From: SG8-41 sp963699525
GTDB lineage: Bacteria > Pseudomonadota > Gammaproteobacteria > Burkholderiales > SG8-41
Reading direction: 5' to 3'
NCBI GenBank assembly: GCA_963699525.1
Contig: CAVOUI010000013.1
Span: 186,001-250,000, forward strand
Length of the DNA stretch: 64,000 bases
Positions within the stretch are counted from its first letter, which is position 1, and every line of letters begins with the position of its first letter. A program made the translations under genes and the position numbers. The notes below the pieces were generated by a model. The model saw only the letters and a program-made list of their open reading frames with translations, did no database searches and was not told the origin of the DNA. Shown in pieces: positions 50,510 to 59,530 of the stretch.

Positions 50510-52877
50510 GGTGCGGCCTCCCAAACGGGAAGCGAGAACCGGAAGATCGCTCCGTGCGGCTCGTTGGGATTCACCCACAGCCGCCCGCCGTGCGCCTCGA
50601 CGATCGAGCGGCTGATGGAAAGACCGATGCCCAGCCCGTGCGACTTGGTCGTATAGAACGGCTCGAAGACCTGCGCGGCGCGCTCCGGGTCGAGGCCCGT
50701 GCCCGTATCGCGCACCTCGACGAGCACCGCGTCCGGGCCGTCGCGGCGGGAGACGATCGTGAGCTCGCGGGCGCGGTCGCGGATCGGACTCATGGCGTCG
50801 ATCGCGTTGAGGATGAGATTGAGCAGCACCTGCTGCAGCTGCACCCGGTCGCCTTCCACCCGGGGCAGTCCCTCGGCGAGCTCGGTACGTAACACGATGC
50901 CGTTACGCCGGATTTCGTCCGCCGCGAACTCGATCACCTGCGCGATCTTGAGTTTGACGTCGACGAGGTCCTTGCGCGGCGCCTGGCGCTTCACGAGCGC
51001 CCGGATCCTGCCGATGATTTCGCTCGCGCGCCGGCCGTCGGCGGCGATGCTCTCGAGCGCGCGCCGCGCCTTCGCGATCTCGGGCGGGTCGGCCGCAAGC
51101 CAGCGCGTGCACGCCGCCGCGTTAGCCACCATCGCGCCGAGCGGCTGGTTGACCTCGTGCGCGATCGAGGCGGTCAGTTCGCCCAGCGTCGTCAGCCGCG
51201 ACACGTGGGCGAGCTCCGTCCGGGCGATCTGCAGGTCATTGTCTTTCGCGCGCACGATCTCCTCCCCGAGCTTGCGCTCGCTGATATCGCGCGCGAGCGC
51301 CAGGTAGAAGAGCTCGCCGCCCTGTTGGAACATGCTGGTGCGGATCTCGACCGGGAAGACCGTGCCGTCCTTGCGTCGATGACGCGTCTCGAACGTGATC
51401 GTTTCGCCCGCTTGGGCCCGCTCTGCGAGTCGCGCGATGGACGCCTCGTCGAGGGCCGCATCGAAATCGCGCGGGTGCATGCCGATCAATTCCTCTCGGC
51501 TCCAACCCAGGCTCTCGCAGGCCTGCCGGTTCACGTCGACGATGGCGAGCTTCCCGTCCAGCAGATAAAACGCATCCCGCGCATGGTCGACGAACGTGCG
51601 AAAACGCGCTTCGCTCGCGCCCAGCGCGCCCTCGGTCCGCCGCAGCTCCGTGATGTCCTGCATGACGCCGAACTGGCGAATGGTACGGCCAGACTCGTCC
51701 CGCGTGACATCTCCCTGGCTGTGCACCACGCGCACCCTGCCGTCGGGCCGAACGACGCGGTATTCGACGTCGTAGCGCGGCCCCCCGCGCAAGGCGATCT
51801 CGCTCGCCTCGGCGGTCCTCTGTCGATCGTCGGGGTGGATCAGACTCACCCAGCGCTCCCGCCATTGCGGCAGGTCGAGGGGCTCAACGCCGAATATGCG
51901 GCAGGCCTCGTCGGAGAGCGATACGCGGTCGGTCGAATAGTCGCGCTCCCACCAGCCGACGTGCGCGAGGCCCTGCGCTGCCTCGAGCCGGCGCTCGCTC
52001 TGCCGCAGTTCCTGAAGCACGGATAGCATCATCACCGCATCGCCGAACCGGCGGCCGATCTCCTGGAAGAGTCGCATTTCCTCGGGCGTCCAAACCCGCG
52101 GGTAGGTGCATTGGCGCAGCGTGAAGACGAACATCCAGTCGCGTTGCTCGAACTTCGGTTCGATCGGCATCGACAGCACGGACTGAACGCCGAAGGCCGC
52201 CAGGACCCGGGCGTGCGCCGGCGGCAGCGATCCGAGAACCCATTGCACCGGGCCGCCGGCCGCCTTCAGTTCGGCGCTCATCGCGCTCAGGTCCTCGTCG
52301 GCAGCGAGCTCGACCCCCGGATCGAGGTCCAGGGCGAATCCCGGACGCTCGCGCTTGGCGAGCAGCGCAAACGATGTCGTGTCGGGTCTCCCCTGTGACG
52401 GCCGAGCACCGCGCGATCGCACTCGAAGATCGAAAGCACGGCGTCGAGCACGTCGTTCATCATCTGCTCCAGGTTGCCCGTGCCCTGAATCGCGCGGTTG
52501 ACGCGGTCCATGGACTCGAGGAATCGCATGTGCGCTAGGTGTTCCGCTTCGGCGCGCCGGCGTGCTCCGCCGAACTGGGTGAGCAGCAGGCTCAGCGCGA
52601 TGAAGATGGAGAAGCCCGTCGCATGCTCGGGCGATATGTCCCACGAATGCACCGGAGGGACGAACCAATACCAAACTCCTGTAATGCAGACCAGCGAGGC
52701 GAGCAATCCGGGTCCGCGTCCGCCGTACCAGGCGCTCAGGACCACGGCGACAAGCGGAAGCTGGTAGATGCCTGCGCCTTCCGGGAACGGAAGAACGCTG
52801 TTCAGAGTGAGCGCGAGGCCCGGCAGCGCCACGGCAAGGCCATAGCGCTTGAGCGCATCCAGAAGCTTGCCGCCCAC
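50506..52877 (-). CDS. PAS-domain sensor histidine kinase (one frameshift)
   Basis: About 790 aa from GTG 52877 (AAGGGGAT upstream on its strand). The N-terminal part has several membrane helices of DUF4118/KdpD type (LALTLNSVLPFPEGAGIYQL and on). Next comes a GAF-like domain ending near residue 290, then two PAS domains (LSDEACRIFGVEPLDLPQW and AFYLLDGKLAIVDVNRQACE). The H-box is LGELTASIAHEVNQPLGAM, the N-box LNLILNAIDAM, and the G-boxes VRDTGTGLDP and SHGLGIGLSISRSIVEAHGG. A base seems lost near 52396 (RAVLGR to SQGRPDTTSF). FixL/TodS-type class; the signal is unknown. Confidence 0.87.
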
Positions 52878-52950
52878 CCGATCCCCTTTTCGATGCGACG
52901 CAGTCGGGAAAGCATACCGCGGCCCGGAACCGCCCGCCAAACCGTCCCGA

Positions 52951-53012
52951 ATCGCGCCCCGTCGCTGACGTGCCAACAAAACGGCGACCGAATTCCCACC
53001 GTTCGCCGACCC
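52951..53012 (+). repeat. dispersed repeat, two degenerate copies in tandem
   Basis: The 194-base gap between kinase and bdhA contains ATCGCGCCCCGTCGCTGACG (52951-52970) and CGACCGAATTCCCACCGTTCGCCGACCC (52985-53012). Both resemble parts of the dispersed repeat. A ribosome site AGGAAAGG precedes bdhA. Confidence 0.45.
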
Positions 53013-53071
53013 TTTCCCGAAGACAGCCTACTACACTGCAGCGACTGAGAGTGTTCGAAAAGGAAAGGATC

Positions 53072-53856
53072 ATGCTGTCCGGCAAAGCAGCGCTGGTGAC
53101 GGGCTCGACGAGCGGCATTGGACTCGGCATCGCGCGCGCGCTCGCGGCCGCCGGTGCCGACGTCATGCTGAACGGATTCGGCGACGTCGCGCTGATCGAC
53201 GAGCTCCTCGCCGAGTTCACGTCCCAATACAGGGTGAAGGCCGCCTACAGCGCCGCCGACATGTCGAAGCCCGCGGAAGTCGCGGCGATGGTCGCGCAGG
53301 CGGCGCGCGAGCTCGGCGGCGTCGACATCCTCGTGAACAACGCCGGCATCCAGCACGTCGCGCCGGTCGACGAGTTTCCCGCTCGAGCGGTGGGACGCGG
53401 TCATCGCGATCAACCTCTCGGCCGCGTTCCACGCCATCCGTGCCGCGCTGCCGCACATGAAGGCGCGCAATTGGGGACGCATCATCAACATCGCCTCGAC
53501 CCACGGCCTGGTGGCGTCGGCGCAGAAGGCGGCCTACGTCGCGGCGAAGCACGGCATCCTCGGCCTGACGAAGGTCGTCGCGCTCGAGACCGCGACCACC
53601 GGGCATCACCTGCAACGCGATCTGTCCCGGCTGGGTGCTGACGCCGCTCGTGCAGAAGCAGATCGACGATCGCGCCGCGGGAGAAGCTCGCTCCCGATGC
53701 CGGCAAGGATGAAGCTGCTCGGCGAAAAGCAGCCCTCGCTCGAGTTCGCGACGCCGGAGCAGATCGGCGCGGCGGCGCTCTTCCTGTGCTCGCACGGCCG
53801 CGGCGCAGATCCGCGGCATCGCGCTGCCGGTCGACGGCGGCTGGACCGCCCAATGA
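53072..53856 (+). CDS. bdhA: 3-hydroxybutyrate dehydrogenase (several frameshifts)
   Basis: SDR enzyme oxidising (R)-3-hydroxybutyrate to acetoacetate, about 259 aa once corrected. MLSGKAALVTGSTSGIGLGI is the NAD-binding start, and VDILVNNAGIQHVAPVDEFP follows. SDR active-site residues are in INIASTHGLVASAQKAAYVA (S and YxxxK). Later parts are TCNAICPGWVLTPLVQKQID and EKQPSLEFATPEQIGAAALF, ending in IRGIALPVDGGWTAQ. Single extra bases lie at about 53386, 53600, 53690 and 53797, with one more near 53720. The stop overlaps the CoA-transferase start. The gene is whole apart from these bases. Confidence 0.85.
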
Positions 53857-54504
53857 AGACCATCTTCGCTGAAGGACGCCGTCGCGCTGATCCCCGACGG
53901 CGCGAGCGTGATGATCGGCGGCTTCATGGGCGTCGGCACGCCCGAGCGCCTGGTGGACGAGCTGGTGCGCCAGGGCAAGCGCAACCTCACCGTCATCGCC
54001 AACGACACCGCGATGCCCGGCATCGGCATCGGCAAGCTGATCACCGCGGGCGCTGGTGCGCAAGACGATCGCCAGCCATATCGGCCTCAACCCCGAAACG
54101 CAGAAGCAGATGATCGCCGGCGAGCTCGAGGTCGACCTCGTGCCGCAGGGCACGCTGATCGAGCGCATCCGCGCCGGCGGCTTCGGCCTCGGCGGCGTGC
54201 TGACGCCGACCGGCGTCGGCACCGTCGTCGAGAAGGGCAAGCAGCGCGATCGAGGTCGACGGCAAGCCCTACCTGCTCGAGACCGCGCTGCGCGCCGATT
54301 TCGCGCTGGTGCAGGCGTTTCTCGCCGACTACCTCGGCAATCTCTACTACGCGCTGACCGCGCGCAACTTCAATCCGGTGATCGCCATGGCGGCCGACAC
54401 GGTGATCGTCGACGCCGAGAACATCGTGCCCGTCGGCGTGATCGCCCCCGACCACGTCGTGACGCCCGCGCCGGTCGTCGACTACATCGTCTCGCAACGC
54501 GTGA
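53853..54504 (+). CDS. scoA: 3-oxoacid CoA-transferase subunit A (several frameshifts)
   Basis: About 215 aa; with subunit B it moves CoA from succinyl-CoA or acetyl-CoA to acetoacetate. Recognisable pieces in order: VALIPDGASVMIGGFMGVGT, PERLVDELVRQGKRNLTVIA, TIASHIGLNPETQKQMIAGE, FGLGGVLTPTGVGTVVEKGK and LETALRADFALVQAFLADYL, then AADTVIVDAENIVPVGVI. GGFMGVGTPE is the family glycine motif. Extra bases near 53870, 54050, 54246 and 54501 break the frame. It overlaps bdhA and sits four bases before subunit B. Confidence 0.83.
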
Positions 54505-54508
54505 ACCC

Positions 54509-55164
54509 ATGGACGCCCAGACGATCATCGCCAAGCGCATCGCGCAGGAGCTGCGCGACGGGCATGCTCGTCAATCTCGGCATCGGCATTCCGACGCTGG
54601 TCGCGAACTACGTGCCGGCCGGCATGCACGTGTACTTCCAGTCGGAGAACGGCCTGATCGGCACCGGCGCCCCGCCCGCGGAAGGCATGGCACCATCCGC
54701 TGCTCACCGACGCCGGCGGCAAGCCCGTCAGCGCGCTGCCGGGCGCCAGCACCTTCGACAGCGCGATGTCGTTCGGCCTGATCCGCGGCGGCCACCTCGA
54801 CATGACGGTGCTCGGCGGGCTGCAGGTCGATGCGCGCGGGCCACCTCGCCAACTGGATGATCCCGGGCAAGATGGTGCCGGGCATGGGCGGCGCGATGGA
54901 CCTCGTGACCGGCGCGAAGCGCGTGATCGTCGCCATGCAGCACACGGCGAAGGGCCAGCCGAAGATCGTCAAGCAGTGCACGCTGCCGCTCACTTCGGTG
55001 CGGCCGGTGGATCTCGTCGTGACCGAGCTGGCGGTGATCGGCTTCCCCGGCGGGCGCGCCACGCTGCTCGAGACCGCGCCGGGCGTGACGGTCGGCGCAG
55101 GTGCGCGAAGCGACGCGAGGCCGAGCTCGCGGTGTCCGAGCGCGTTTCGACGATGGCGCTCTAG
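54509..55164 (+). CDS. scoB: 3-oxoacid CoA-transferase subunit B (several frameshifts)
   Basis: About 216 aa. MDAQTIIAKRIAQELRDG is the start. MLVNLGIGIPTLVANYVPAG, then VYFQSENGLIGTGAPPAEGM carries the catalytic Glu of SENG. DSAMSFGLIRGGHLDMTVLG, WMIPGKMVPGMGGAMDLVTG and VTELAVIGFPGGRATLLETA complete the subunit. Extra bases lie near 54561, 54691, 54838, 55096 and 55113. Removing them gives the family length and the ending ELAVSERVSTMAL. It acts with subunit A in ketone-body use. Confidence 0.83.
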
Positions 55165-55175
55165 GACGGTTCGCC

Positions 55176-55346
55176 ATGCACGCAACCAGCAAGCCAGCCG
55201 AGCTCGTCGCCGCGCCCCGAGAGAGCGCCCCGGACCCGTATTGCGGCACGCCGCTCGGAGTGGAGGCCGCCTGGTGGCCGAACGGGATCGACGTCCCGGG
55301 CGTAGTCGCGGCCACGGAAACCACAATCCGGCCGATGGAGCTCTGA
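55176..55346 (+). CDS. small hypothetical protein, 56 aa
   Basis: ATG 55176, 11 bases after the CoA-transferase stop. The product is MHATSKPAELVAAPRESAPD, then PYCGTPLGVEAAWWPNGIDV and ending TTIRPMEL. Its stop overlaps the CBS gene start in TGATG form. Proline- and alanine-rich with no predicted fold that I can name. Given the many base errors in this region, the frame is provisional. Confidence 0.4.
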   Translation: MHATSKPAELVAAPRESAPDPYCGTPLGVEAAWWPNGIDVPGVVAATETTIRPMEL

Positions 55347-55832
55347 TGCTCACCCGGCTGCGCTCGCTAGAGCAGCTCATGCCGTTCGCCACGGCGGGCG
55401 AGCTGCTCGCGCAGAAGCGACAGGTCGGTCGTCAGCGTCCGCCCGACACGACGGCGCGTCGCCGCGCTGCGCGAGATGGAGGAAAAGGACATCGCGTTCC
55501 TGCCGGTGCTCGAAGGCGAGAAGCTGGTCGGCGTGGTGTCGGAGCGCGACATCGCCCGCGGCGTGATCCTGCAGCAGCCGCACGCTGGTGCGCGACATCA
55601 TGACCACGCGACGTCCACACCGTGGCGCCGGAAACCAAGGTGCCGGATTGCCTGATGACTCATGCACCGCGCGCGCATCCGCCATCTTCCGGTAATGGCC
55701 GCGGAGCGCGTGGCCGGCGTGTTCTCGGTACGCGACCTCACGGGCTCGCTCATCGAGCGGCACGAGCGCCTGCTGCGCAGGCTGCACGACGAGCGCGTGA
55801 CGCTGCTCTTTCCCTACTCGAGCAGCTATTGA
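55346..55832 (+). CDS. CBS-domain protein (several frameshifts)
   Basis: A small protein of about 155-160 aa with two CBS motifs. Readable pieces: LTRLRSLEQLMPFATAGELL, AALREMEEKDIAFLPVLEGE, KLVGVVSERDIARGVILQQP, VAPETKVPDCL, then RIRHLPVMAAERVAGVFSVR and DLTGSLIERHERLLRRLHDE, ending LFPYSSSY. VGVVSERDIAR is the classic CBS end. CBS pairs bind adenine nucleotides and often regulate a neighbour enzyme or transporter. At least five extra bases disrupt it. Placed between the CoA-transferase and the GntP permease. Confidence 0.7.
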
Positions 55833-55842
55833 GGATGCGCAC

Positions 55843-57234
55843 ATGAGCTTCGTCATCGTGCTGCTCGCGCTCGCGCTCCTGATGTTCGTCGCCTACCGCG
55901 GCTTCAGCGTCATCCTGTTCGCGCCGATCTGCGCGCTGCTCGCGGTGCTGCTCACCGACCCGGCGCTCGTGGCGCCGGTGTTCAGCGGCGTGTTCATGGA
56001 CAAGATGGTGGTCTTCATCAAGACCTACCTGCCGGTGTTCCTGCTCGGCGCGGTGTTCGGCAAGGTGATCGAGCTGTCGGGCTTCGCGCGCTCGATCGTC
56101 ACCGCGGTGATCGGCCTGGTCGGGCGCAGCCGCGCCATGCTGTCGATCGTGCTGGTGTGCGCACTCCTTACCTACGGCGGCGTGTCGCTCTTCGTCGTCG
56201 TGTTCGCGGTCTACCCCTTCGCCGCCGAGATGTTCCGGCAGGGCGGCATTCCCAAGCGGCTGATTCCCGCGACCATCGCGCTCGGCGCGTTCACCTTCAC
56301 GATGGACTCGCTGCCCGGCACGCCGCAGATCCAGAACATCATCCCCACCACCTTTTTCAAAACCAACACCTGGGCGGCGCCGTGGCTGGGCGTGATCGGC
56401 GCGCTGTTCATCCTGGTCACCGGGCTTGCGTACCTCGAGTGGCGGCGGCGCCAGGCGGCTCGCGCCGGCGAAGGCTACGGCACGAAGCTGGTCAACGAGC
56501 CCGAGCCATTCCCCGCGGAGAAGCTGCCGAACCCCTGGCTCGCACTCTCCCCTCTCGTCATCGTCGGCGTGATGAACAAGCTGTTCACGGCGCTCATCCC
56601 CCACTTTTACGGCGGCACCTATTCCGCAAAGCTGCCCGGCCTCGCGAAGCCGGTGGTTACCCAGGTTTCCTCGGTGGCGGCGATCTGGGCGGTGGAAGGC
56701 GCGCTCTTGCTCGGCATTCTCACCGTCGTGGCGCTCGCGTTCCGGCCGCTCAAGGAGCGCTTCGCCGAGGGAAGCAAGGCCGCGGTCGCCGGCGCACTGC
56801 TCGCCGCCACCAATACCGCGTCGGAGTACGGCTTCGGCGCGGTGATCGCGGCGCTGCCCGGCTTCCTCGTCGTCGCCGAAGGGCTGAAGGCCATTCCCGG
56901 AGTGCTGGTCAACGAGGCGGTCACCGTGACCGCGCTCGCCGGCATCACCGGATCGGCGTCCGGCGGAATGAGCATCGCGCTCGCCACGATGGCCGAGAGC
57001 TTCATCTCGGCGGCGAACTCGGCGGGCATCCCGCTGGAAGTACTGCACCGGATCGCCGCCATGGCGAGCGGCGGCATGGACACGCTGCCGCACAACGGCG
57101 CGGTGATCACGCTCCTCGCCGTCACGGGGCTCACGCACCGGGAGTCCTACCGCGACATCTTCGCGATCACGCTGCTCAAGACCGCCGCCGTGGCCGTGGC
57201 GATCGGCGCGTTCTACCTCACCGGAGTCTACTAA
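55843..57234 (+). CDS. GntP family permease, probable 3-hydroxybutyrate uptake
   Basis: A 463-aa transporter with about 12 helices. MSFVIVLLALALLMFVAYRG, then LGAVFGKVIELSGFARSIVT, LPGTPQIQNIIPTTFFKTNT and the late LPHNGAVITLLAVTGLTHRE are GntP-family segments. The family takes up gluconate, 3-hydroxybutyrate or other sugar acids. Its position after bdhA and the CoA-transferase genes favours 3-hydroxybutyrate. The frame is intact, in contrast to the genes just before it. Ribosome site GAGGA before ATG 55843. Confidence 0.86.
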   Translation: MSFVIVLLALALLMFVAYRGFSVILFAPICALLAVLLTDPALVAPVFSGVFMDKMVVFIKTYLPVFLLGAVFGKVIELSGFARSIVTAVIGLVGRSRAMLSIVLVCALLTYGGVSLFVVVFAVYPFAAEMFRQGGIPKRLIPATIALGAFTFTMDSLPGTPQIQNIIPTTFFKTNTWAAPWLGVIGALFILVTGLAYLEWRRRQAARAGEGYGTKLVNEPEPFPAEKLPNPWLALSPLVIVGVMNKLFTALIPHFYGGTYSAKLPGLAKPVVTQVSSVAAIWAVEGALLLGILTVVALAFRPLKERFAEGSKAAVAGALLAATNTASEYGFGAVIAALPGFLVVAEGLKAIPGVLVNEAVTVTALAGITGSASGGMSIALATMAESFISAANSAGIPLEVLHRIAAMASGGMDTLPHNGAVITLLAVTGLTHRESYRDIFAITLLKTAAVAVAIGAFYLTGVY

Positions 57235-57256
57235 CCATCACCCACCGAGGCGTTAC

Positions 57257-58285
57257 ATGACCAAGACCATGAAAGCGGCAGTCGTCCGGAAATTCAAGCA
57301 ACCCCTCGTCATCGAGGAGGTTCCGGTGCCGAACCCGCAGGCCGGCCAGATCCTCGTCAGGATCGCGGCGAGCGGGGTCTGCCACACCGACCTGCACGCA
57401 GCCGACGGCGACTGGCCGGTGAAGCCCAAACCTCCCTTCATCCCGGGCCATGAGGGGGTAGGGCATGTCGCTGCCGTGGGCGCCGGCGTCTCCCACGTCA
57501 AGGAAGGCGACCGGGTCGGCGTGCCATGGCTCTATACCGCCTGCGGTCACTGCAGGCACTGCCTGGGCGGCTGGGAGACGCTGTGCGAGAGCCAGCAGAA
57601 CACCGGCTACTCGGTGAACGGCGGTTTCGCCGAATACGTTGTTGCGGATCCGAACTATGTCGGGTGGCTGCCACAGAACGTCTCGTTCGTCGACATTGCG
57701 CCGATTTTGTGCGCCGGGGTCACCGTCTACAAAGGCCTCAAGGCCACGGATACCCGGCCCGGCGATTGGGTGGTCGTGTCCGGCATCGGCGGCCTCGGCC
57801 ATATGGCGGTCCAGTACGCGAAAGCGATGGGTCTCAACGTCGTCGCGGTGGACATCAGCGAGGCGAAGCTGAACCTCGCGAGGAAACTCGGTGCGTCCCT
57901 TGCCGTAAACGCCCGCGAGGCGGACCCCGCCGCCTTCGTCAAGAAGGAGATCGGCGGCGCGCAGGGCGTGCTCGTGACCGCGGTGTCGCCAAGGGCCTTC
58001 GAGCAGGCGCTCGGCATGGTCGGCCGGGGCGGGACCGTCTCGCTGGTCGGCCTGCCGCCCGGCTCCTTCCCGCTCCCCATCTTCGACACCGTGCTGAACG
58101 GCATCACCGTTCGGGGCTCCATCGTCGGCACACGCCTCGACCTCCAGGAAGCGCTCGACTTCGCGGGCGCTGGCAAAGTGAAGGCAACCGTTGCCAGCGA
58201 ACCGCTCGAGAACATCAACCAGATCTTCGCCCGCATGCACGCGGGCGACATCGAGGGCCGCATCGTCATTGATTTTCAGAAATAA
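57257..58285 (+). CDS. adhP: zinc-dependent alcohol dehydrogenase (AdhP type)
   Basis: 342 aa MDR enzyme oxidising ethanol or other primary alcohols with NAD. Catalytic zinc ligands: C in ASGVCHTDLHAADGDW, HE in PGHEGVGHVAAVG, and a later Cys in APILCAGVTVYKG. Structural zinc: CGHCRHCLGGWETLC. The NAD fold is VVSGIGGLGHMAVQYAKAMG. It is close to AdhP/ADH1 of proteobacteria. It starts 22 bases after the GntP gene and precedes the thiolase by ten bases, so it is probably in one operon. Confidence 0.92.
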   Translation: MTKTMKAAVVRKFKQPLVIEEVPVPNPQAGQILVRIAASGVCHTDLHAADGDWPVKPKPPFIPGHEGVGHVAAVGAGVSHVKEGDRVGVPWLYTACGHCRHCLGGWETLCESQQNTGYSVNGGFAEYVVADPNYVGWLPQNVSFVDIAPILCAGVTVYKGLKATDTRPGDWVVVSGIGGLGHMAVQYAKAMGLNVVAVDISEAKLNLARKLGASLAVNAREADPAAFVKKEIGGAQGVLVTAVSPRAFEQALGMVGRGGTVSLVGLPPGSFPLPIFDTVLNGITVRGSIVGTRLDLQEALDFAGAGKVKATVASEPLENINQIFARMHAGDIEGRIVIDFQK

Positions 58286-58295
58286 AGGACATGTC

Positions 58296-59480
58296 ATGAA
58301 TACCGATCCCATCGTCATCGTTGGCCTCGCCCGCACGCCCGTGGGCGCATTCCAGGGCGAGCTCAAGGGATTCGCCGCCCCGGACCTCGGCGCTGCCGCA
58401 ATCCGCGCCGCGGTCGAGCGCGCGAAGCTCCGCCCCGAGGAAGTGCAGGAAGTCATCATGGGCTGCGTGCTTCCCGCAGGGCAGGGCCAGGCGCCGGCGC
58501 GCCAGGCTTCCCTCGCAGCCGGATTACCGATCGCCACCGGCTGCACCACGATCAACAAGATGTGCGGCTCGGGCATGAAAGCGGCGATGTTTGCTCATGA
58601 TTTGCTGACAAGTGGTTCTGTGGATGTCGTAGTTGCAGGTGGCATGGAATCGATGACGAACGCTCCATACCTGCTCCCAAAGGCCCGCGCCGGGCTGCGC
58701 ATGGGCCACGGCCAGGTGCTCGATCACATGTTTTACGACGGACTCGAAGACGCCTACGACAAAGGGCGTCTCATGGGTACGTTCGCCGAGGACACTGCGG
58801 CCAAATATGCTTTCAAAAGAGAAGAACAGGACGCTTTCGCCATTGCATCCCTCACACGGGCGCAAAAAGCGAACAAGCAAGGCTTGTTCGCATGGGAGAT
58901 CACACCGATGGCGATCAAGGTCGGCAAGGACGAGAAGTTCGTGGAGCTTGACGAGCCGCCGTTCAAGGCGAACCTCGAGAAGATTCCCACGCTCAAGCCT
59001 GCGTTCCGCAAGGACGGCACGGTGACTGCCGCCAACTCGAGCTCCATTTCCGATGGCGCGGCGGCGCTCGTCATGATGCGGCGCTCGGCGGCCGAGAAGC
59101 GCGGGCTTGCGCCGCTCGCGACCGTGGTCGGCCATGCCACGCACTCCCAGGAGCCCGCCTGGTTCACCACCGCGCCCGTAGAGGCGATCAGAAAACTGCT
59201 TCAAAAAGCAAATTGGAGCGCGAAGCAGGTGGATCTCTATGAGATCAACGAGGCCTTCGCCGTGGTTACCATGGCGGCCATGAAGGAGCACGGGCTGCCG
59301 CACGACAAGGTGAACGTGCACGGCGGCGCCTGCGCGCTCGGACACCCAATCGGCGCCTCCGGCGCGCGTATCGTCGTGACCCTCATCGGCGCCATGCGCA
59401 CGTACGGGCTCAAGCGCGGCGTAGCGAGCTTGTGCATCGGCGGCGGCGAGGCAACCGCGATGGCCCTGGAATGCCCATGA
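58296..59480 (+). CDS. acetyl-CoA C-acetyltransferase (thiolase)
   Basis: 394 aa. It condenses or cleaves acetoacetyl-CoA, linking ketone bodies and PHB to acetyl-CoA. Catalytic Cys is in TTINKMCGSGMKAAMFAHDL (C about 90). The second half has YEINEAFAVVTMAAM, and the C-terminal Cys and His are in VNVHGGACALGHPIGASGAR and ASLCIGGGEATAMAL. Of the AtoB/PhaA class. ATG 58296 is chosen; ATG 58291 is out of frame. Its stop overlaps the truncated hydratase start (ATGA). Confidence 0.92.
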   Translation: MNTDPIVIVGLARTPVGAFQGELKGFAAPDLGAAAIRAAVERAKLRPEEVQEVIMGCVLPAGQGQAPARQASLAAGLPIATGCTTINKMCGSGMKAAMFAHDLLTSGSVDVVVAGGMESMTNAPYLLPKARAGLRMGHGQVLDHMFYDGLEDAYDKGRLMGTFAEDTAAKYAFKREEQDAFAIASLTRAQKANKQGLFAWEITPMAIKVGKDEKFVELDEPPFKANLEKIPTLKPAFRKDGTVTAANSSSISDGAAALVMMRRSAAEKRGLAPLATVVGHATHSQEPAWFTTAPVEAIRKLLQKANWSAKQVDLYEINEAFAVVTMAAMKEHGLPHDKVNVHGGACALGHPIGASGARIVVTLIGAMRTYGLKRGVASLCIGGGEATAMALECP

Positions 59481-59530
59481 GCTATGAATTCATCACGGTA
59501 GAGCGGAAGGGCCGGGTGGGACGGTCATGA
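59477..59530 (+). pseudogene. first 15 codons of an enoyl-CoA hydratase, truncated
   Basis: ATG 59477 overlaps the thiolase stop and encodes SYEFITVERKGRVG before running into RS and TGA 59528. MSYEFITVERKGRVG is a standard N-terminus of enoyl-CoA hydratases, which continue with LITLNRP. Here that continuation is absent and the channel gene begins at 59527. The hydratase was cut by a deletion or rearrangement, or the assembly is joined wrongly at about 59522. Confidence 0.7.
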
